Positions 5,130 to 8,702 of a DNA stretch of 8,702 bases are shown one piece after another. This stretch comes from Sphingobacteriales bacterium. Lineage in GTDB: Bacteria; Bacteroidota; Bacteroidia; Chitinophagales; Chitinophagaceae. The translations under genes were made by a program, and so were the position numbers. The stretch spans positions 1-8,702 of the forward strand of contig REAQ01000015.1 of assembly GCA_004294195.1 (NCBI GenBank). The letters are read 5' to 3'. Positions within the stretch are counted from its first letter, which is position 1; each line of letters begins with the position of its first letter. The notes under the pieces are model-generated. The model was not told the origin of the DNA, ran no database searches, and was given only the letters and a program-made list of their open reading frames with translations.

Positions 5130-6350
5130 ATGGAATTGGACAAACTCCTCGCAGACATAGAGGCCCACATCACTGCTGAATTTAATGCCCATCCGGATCC
5201 GAGGTTGTTATATCATAATATCGTTCATACGCACGAGGTGGTATCTGCTGTAACTACCATTAGTGGTTATTATAATCTGCCTGCGGAGGATCGGTTTCCC
5301 ATTCTTGCTGCCGCCTGGTTTCACGATCTGGCCTGGGCCTTCAGTGGAGGCCAGGACCACGAACGCCGTAGTGCTGATCTGGCCAGAAAATTTCTTGCAA
5401 GCAAGGGTGTGGACGAAACGCTGATCAAAGAAGTTGAGGCGTGTATCATGGCCACGAAAGTTCCCCAGCAAGCGCAGACACTCAAAGAAAAGATCATGGC
5501 CGATGCCGATCTCTATCATCTCGGCAAAAGCAATTTTCAGGAAAAAACAGATCTGCTTCGTGAGGAGACGGCCTTGCTGACCGGTGAAACATTAAGTGGC
5601 ACAGCATGGCGAGCCCAGGTAATGCGATTCCTGGAAAACCACCAGTATTTCACAGAATTTGCGAAACAAGAGTTACAGAAGCATAAGGACGAGACTTACC
5701 AGTTACTGAAAGAAAAGCAGGAACGTAAACTGGCTAAAAAGGAAAAGGAAGCTGTGTTGGCAACCTCTCCTGATGCACCATTTATCAGTCCTATCCCAGA
5801 CAAAATAAAGGAGAAAGACAAACCCTCCAGAGGAATAGAGACCCTGTTCAGGCTTACGTCAAGGAATCAAATGGATTTAAACGGACTTGCAGATAACAAG
5901 GCGGGAATCATGATCTCTGTTAATTCGATCATCATCTCTGTGATCCTTACTGTATTACTCCGTAAACTCGAAGATCAGCCGCACCTGGTTATTCCAACGC
6001 TGATCATGCTTACCGTGAACATCCTCACCATTATTTTCTCGATCCTTGCTACCCGGCCTAAGATCATTGCCAATGATTTTACCGCTGAGGACATCAGCAG
6101 CCGAAAGATTAATATGCTATTCTTCGGACACTTTCAGAAACTCAGTTTTGAGCAGTATAATACAGGTATCAAACAAATGTTGAAGGAGAAAGAGTATCTG
6201 TACTCCAGTTTGATCAAAGACATTTACTACCAGGGATTGGTGTTGAACAAGAAATACAAATACCTCAGTATCAGCTATACCATATTTATGTATGGATTGA
6301 TTGTTTCTGTAGCTGCTTTTGGGATTGCGGTTTACGCTAATAGCTTCTAA
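5130..6350 (+). CDS. HD phosphohydrolase domain fused to a Pycsar-effector-type membrane domain (PycTM/DUF5706)
   Basis: This 406-residue protein has two modules. Residues 1-190 are an HD-superfamily metal-dependent phosphohydrolase: YHNIVHTHEVV (28-38) supplies the first His, AWFHDLAW (62-69) the HD pair H65-D66, and MADADLYHLG (123-132) the last Asp. All metal ligands appear intact. A lysine- and glutamate-rich coiled linker follows (about 180-235). Residues 236-406 match PycTM: RLTSRNQMDLNGLADNKAGIMISVN leads into TM1 (about 260-278), TM2 is about 286-306, and a last helix at about 382-402 follows a soluble stretch with FFGHFQKLSFEQY. In Pycsar defence, PycTM effectors respond to cCMP or cUMP and damage the membrane. 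No cyclase gene is visible here. Start 5130 is preferred over 4926, since the extra 68 codons lie antisense to the neighbouring gene. A nucleotide-signalling role is inference; the substrate is unknown. Confidence 0.85.
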   Translation: MELDKLLADIEAHITAEFNAHPDPRLLYHNIVHTHEVVSAVTTISGYYNLPAEDRFPILAAAWFHDLAWAFSGGQDHERRSADLARKFLASKGVDETLIKEVEACIMATKVPQQAQTLKEKIMADADLYHLGKSNFQEKTDLLREETALLTGETLSGTAWRAQVMRFLENHQYFTEFAKQELQKHKDETYQLLKEKQERKLAKKEKEAVLATSPDAPFISPIPDKIKEKDKPSRGIETLFRLTSRNQMDLNGLADNKAGIMISVNSIIISVILTVLLRKLEDQPHLVIPTLIMLTVNILTIIFSILATRPKIIANDFTAEDISSRKINMLFFGHFQKLSFEQYNTGIKQMLKEKEYLYSSLIKDIYYQGLVLNKKYKYLSISYTIFMYGLIVSVAAFGIAVYANSF

Positions 6351-6451
6351 CAATTGACAATTTGTAATTGACAGTTAACAATTGGCACTAGTTTCTTGAC
6401 TTTAGTTACTAGCGCCAATTGCAAATTTCCAATTGCTAATTGCTAATTGTT
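6350..6451. repeat. Paired heptad arrays forming a long imperfect inverted repeat
   Basis: Five seven-base units of the form AATTGNN run from 6352 to 6386: AATTGAC, AATTTGT, AATTGAC, AGTTAAC, AATTGGC. Five more run from 6417 to 6451: AATTGCA, AATTTCC, AATTGCT, AATTGCT, AATTGTT. A 30-base centre separates them. The two halves (6350-6392 and 6408-6450) are inverted repeats that agree at 33 of 43 positions by eye. The array starts at the last base of the HD-PycTM stop codon and runs 16 bases into the 3' end of dxs, supplying its last codons and TAG. Function is unknown, and a role in ending both convergent transcripts is plausible. Confidence 0.75.
6379..6421. terminator. Core hairpin of the convergent junction, possible bidirectional terminator
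   Basis: CAATTGGCACTAGT (6379-6392) and ACTAGCGCCAATTG (6408-6421) form a 14-base stem with one mismatch and a 15-base loop. It sits between the convergent HD-PycTM and dxs genes, where transcripts from both strands must end. A clean U-tract is missing on either side, so termination efficiency is uncertain. Confidence 0.45.
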
Positions 6452-8355
6452 AAAGCAACGTTCATCATCTCACGCGCTGTTTCCTCAATCCCCTGTGCAT
6501 CATATCCGCATTCCCTGTGGAGTTGTTTCAACGTGCCATGTTCAACAAGCCTGTCAGGGATGCCCAACATGCGAACTTCAGCATTGTATTGGTGGGCTGC
6601 CATGAATTCAAGAATGGCAGAGCCAAACCCACCCAAAACGGTTCCGTCTTCAACAGTAATGATCTTGCTGTATTTTGAAAATACTTCGTGCAACATTTCT
6701 TCATCCAATGGCTTCACAAAACGCATATCATAATGCGCTGCGTTAATACCATAGGTTTTGAGATTGCGAACAGCCTGTGTTGCAAAATTACCAGGGTGAC
6801 CTATGGATAAAACAGCGATGGTATCGCCGTCTTTCAGTTTGCGTCCCGTACCTATTTCAATTTTTGCAAATGGCGCTTTCCAATCTGGCAACACACCTTC
6901 ACCACGGGGATACCTGATCACCATGGGCAGGGTAGTGGATTCCAATTGTGCAGTATACATCAGATTGCGCAACTCTATTTCATTCATCGGCGCACTAACG
7001 ATCAGGTTGGGGATACAACGCATGTAAGGAATATCATACGCACCATGGTGTGTTGGTCCGTCTTCACCAACGAGTCCTGCTCTGTCAAGACAAAGCACAA
7101 CGGGTAATTTCTGGATCGCCACATCGTGGATCACCTGATCATATGCCCTTTGCATGAAAGAAGAATAAATGTTGCAGAACACGCGCATCCCTTGTGTGGC
7201 AAGGCCCGCACTGAGGGTAACGGCATGCTGTTCGCAGATACCTACGTCAATCGCACGATCCGGCATTTTGTCCATCATAAATTTCAGGGAAGATCCGGAA
7301 GGCATTGCGGGAGTGATACCCATGATGCTTGGATTCTGCTCCGCCAATTCAATGATCGTGTGGCCGAATACATCCTGATATTTGGGAGGCTGTGGCGTTT
7401 CGAACTTTTTCTTATAGATCTCACCGGTTACTTTATCAAACAAACCTGGCGCATGCCATTTGGTCTGGTCTTTTTCCGCGAGGGCATAACCTTTTCCCTT
7501 GGTAGTGATGATGTGCAGGATTTTGGGTCCCGGGATGTTTTTCAATCCTTCCAGCGTATCCACGAGGTTTATGATATTGTGGCCATCTATCGGACCAAAA
7601 TAACGAAGTTTCATGGATTCAAAAAGATTGCTGCTTCTGGACACAAATCCTTTTACGGAGTGTTCAATCTTGCTGGCAATATCCCTGGCCACAGGGAGCT
7701 TGCTCAACGCTTTCCACACATCGTCCTTGATCTTATTATAGGTCTGGGAGGTTGTGATATCTGTCAGGTATTCTTTGAGCGCACCCACGTTTGGATCGAT
7801 GCTCATGCAATTGTCGTTCAGGATGATCAGCATATTGGCATCTGCAACGCCAGCGTGGTTCATGGCTTCAAACGCCATTCCGGCTGTCAACGCACCATCA
7901 CCGATCACGGCAACTGATTGCCTGTCCTGTTCGCCTTTTAACTTAGCGGCAATGGCCATACCCAGCGCTGCAGAAATAGATGTGGAAGAGTGTCCCACCC
8001 CAAAGGTGTCATATTCGCTTTCACTACGCTTTGGGAATCCGCTAATGCCCCCGTATTTCCGGTTGGTATAGAATTGATCTTTCCGGCCGGTAAGGATCTT
8101 ATGGCCGTAGGCTTGGTGACCCACGTCCCAGACCAGCTGATCATATGGCGTATTATACACATAGTGCAGGGCCACAGAAAGTTCAACCACCCCAAGGCTG
8201 GCTCCAAAGTGACCGCCTTCTACGCTGACGATATCGATGATGTACTGACGAAGTTCGTCACAAACCTGATTTAGCTGTTCTTTGGACAGCTTCTTAAGGT
8301 CATCCGGCGAGTTAATTTCTTTCAATAATGGGCCTGGGATGTATTCCATGTGCAC
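6436..8355 (-). CDS. dxs: 1-deoxy-D-xylulose-5-phosphate synthase
   Basis: Dxs condenses pyruvate and glyceraldehyde-3-phosphate to DXP using thiamine diphosphate and Mg2+. This is the entry step of the cytosolic MEP isoprenoid pathway and a source of precursor for thiamine and pyridoxal. The 639-residue length is normal. Visible motifs are EGGHFGASLG with H49 (46-55), the ThDP/Mg site IGDGALTAGM (151-160) to LNDN (179-182), the ICEQHA block with catalytic E375, DRAGLVGEDGPTHHGAYD (424-441), and the C-terminal transketolase domain with VEDGTVLGGFGSA (568-580). All expected catalytic residues are present. An ATG two codons in (8349) is an equally good start. The last residues TISN and the stop fall within the neighbouring heptad array. 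A predicted promoter lies just upstream, and the gene appears to be transcribed alone. Confidence 0.98.
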   Translation of the reverse strand: MHMEYIPGPLLKEINSPDDLKKLSKEQLNQVCDELRQYIIDIVSVEGGHFGASLGVVELSVALHYVYNTPYDQLVWDVGHQAYGHKILTGRKDQFYTNRKYGGISGFPKRSESEYDTFGVGHSSTSISAALGMAIAAKLKGEQDRQSVAVIGDGALTAGMAFEAMNHAGVADANMLIILNDNCMSIDPNVGALKEYLTDITTSQTYNKIKDDVWKALSKLPVARDIASKIEHSVKGFVSRSSNLFESMKLRYFGPIDGHNIINLVDTLEGLKNIPGPKILHIITTKGKGYALAEKDQTKWHAPGLFDKVTGEIYKKKFETPQPPKYQDVFGHTIIELAEQNPSIMGITPAMPSGSSLKFMMDKMPDRAIDVGICEQHAVTLSAGLATQGMRVFCNIYSSFMQRAYDQVIHDVAIQKLPVVLCLDRAGLVGEDGPTHHGAYDIPYMRCIPNLIVSAPMNEIELRNLMYTAQLESTTLPMVIRYPRGEGVLPDWKAPFAKIEIGTGRKLKDGDTIAVLSIGHPGNFATQAVRNLKTYGINAAHYDMRFVKPLDEEMLHEVFSKYSKIITVEDGTVLGGFGSAILEFMAAHQYNAEVRMLGIPDRLVEHGTLKQLHRECGYDAQGIEETAREMMNVALTISN

Positions 8356-8372
8356 TTTATTATAGCAAGGGG

Positions 8373-8380
8373 CAAAATTA
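8373..8380 (-). promoter_or_regulatory. Predicted -7 promoter element for dxs
   Basis: Read on the minus strand, TAATTTTG is an exact match to the Bacteroidota -7 consensus TAnnTTTG. The start site would lie near 8366, giving a leader of 10-17 bases depending on which ATG is used. No clear -33 TTG is present at the usual distance. The element is partly contained in the left arm of an inverted repeat. Confidence 0.45.
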
Positions 8381-8411
8381 CAACAGCCGGGGTTACCAGC
8401 TGCTGTAATTT
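8375..8411. repeat. Inverted repeat overlapping the dxs promoter
   Basis: AAATTACAACAGC (8375-8387) and GCTGCTGTAATTT (8399-8411) are 13-base arms differing at one position, separated by 11 bases. As minus-strand RNA the odd pair becomes a G-U wobble, so the stem is fully paired and is followed by a short UUUUG. As plus-strand RNA it is an A-C mismatch. This asymmetry favours a minus-strand role, for example a terminator for a transcript entering from the right. As DNA it overlaps the proposed dxs -7 element and could be an operator. Confidence 0.5.
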
Positions 8412-8702
8412 ATGCTAAAACTAACAAGAATAATGTTGGATTGTTCTGATGCTAGCGTTTTATCACCCGGAAACTCTCTTGCGAAAGGTTACCCAGGCTG
8501 GCGCGAAGAACATGTCGCCCTAGCCCATTCTACCCGCTATATCACCATTAGTCCAAAAGGCTTAATTTGGGTAGTTCATAACCATAGCTTTGTAACTAAG
8601 CATGCGCAAGTTTATCAGCCGGATTCCGCAGTATTGGCTCTACCAGGCGGTTGGTTGGGGGTTGTTTCTCCTGATCAATATTTTTTTCGCCATTTCTTTT
8701 GA
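8412..8702 (+). CDS. Unrecognised small ORF (hypothetical, doubtful)
   Basis: This is an open frame of 96 codons whose TGA is the last codon of the window. I recognise no family. The product has no signal peptide, no convincing membrane helix and no obvious metal or catalytic motif. It is fairly rich in His, Trp and Tyr, with short hydrophobic patches such as ITISPKGLIWVV (about residues 44-55) and AVLALPGGWLGVV. It is read divergently from dxs, and its ATG abuts the right arm of the inverted repeat. Codon choice, including several CTA leucines, looks less like the neighbouring genes, which favour CTG. In sequence of this base composition an open frame of this size can occur by chance. The alternative is a roughly 290-base non-coding gap, and the minus strand offers no better gene. 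Confidence 0.25.
   Translation: MLKLTRIMLDCSDASVLSPGNSLAKGYPGWREEHVALAHSTRYITISPKGLIWVVHNHSFVTKHAQVYQPDSAVLALPGGWLGVVSPDQYFFRHFF

Noticed and set aside
5078..5173. 32-codon extension of the SdiA-regulated gene upstream of 5077
   Set aside because: It would bury the lipoprotein signal peptide inside the protein and overlap the HD gene start.
5130..6350. A complete Pycsar defence operon
   Set aside because: Only an effector-type membrane domain is present. No uridylate or cytidylate cyclase gene lies on either side, and the neighbours are housekeeping genes.
6350..6451. CRISPR array or insertion-sequence ends
   Set aside because: The units are seven bases, with no 20-40 base repeat/spacer pattern, no transposase and no target-site duplication.
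7126..7917. 263-codon plus-strand open frame
   Set aside because: It is antisense to the well-supported dxs gene, and its translation resembles no family. The same applies to the other plus-strand frames over dxs.
8596..8700. Minus-strand open stretch of 34 codons entering from the right edge and ending in TAG
   Set aside because: It has no start inside the window and no recognisable motif. It could be the end of a gene to the right but is too short to call.

Overview
The window looks like a chromosomal housekeeping segment from a Bacteroidota bacterium, most likely the Chitinophagaceae or a close relative. Four things point there: a DUF3078 envelope protein, an HD-PycTM (DUF5706) fusion, no Shine-Dalgarno sequences before the start codons, and several matches to the Bacteroidota -7 promoter element TAnnTTTG. 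The lineage call is inference, because no rRNA or other marker lies in the window.

Layout from left to right. The C-terminal 140 residues of a WecA/TagO-type undecaprenyl-phosphate sugar-phosphate transferase (+) enter at the left edge. They are followed by frr (ribosome recycling factor, +). A convergent EamA/DMT transporter (-) follows, and its stop codon overlaps that of frr. Next come mscL (mechanosensitive channel, +), a secreted DUF3078 protein (+), a strong hairpin terminator, and scpA (kleisin of the SMC-ScpAB condensin, +). A convergent SdiA-regulated-family lipoprotein (-) comes next. It is divergent, across 52 bases, from a gene for an HD phosphohydrolase fused to a Pycsar-effector-type membrane domain (+). 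dxs (DXP synthase, -) follows, convergent with the HD-PycTM gene. The last 290 bases hold only an unrecognised 96-codon reading frame.

The genes are mostly unrelated core functions: translation, isoprenoid precursors, chromosome segregation, osmotic safety and cell envelope. They are arranged as short, often single-gene units, not as one pathway operon. The most interesting protein is the HD-PycTM fusion. It joins a possible nucleotide-hydrolysing domain to the membrane module used by Pycsar anti-phage effectors, yet no nucleotide cyclase is visible nearby.

The most interesting non-coding signals are short-period repeat arrays at gene ends. Heptads arranged as inverted arrays lie before scpA and between the HD-PycTM gene and dxs, and octads lie between scpA and the SdiA-regulated gene. 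Two further inverted repeats overlap the predicted mscL and dxs promoters. No transposons, CRISPR arrays, tRNAs or rRNAs were seen.
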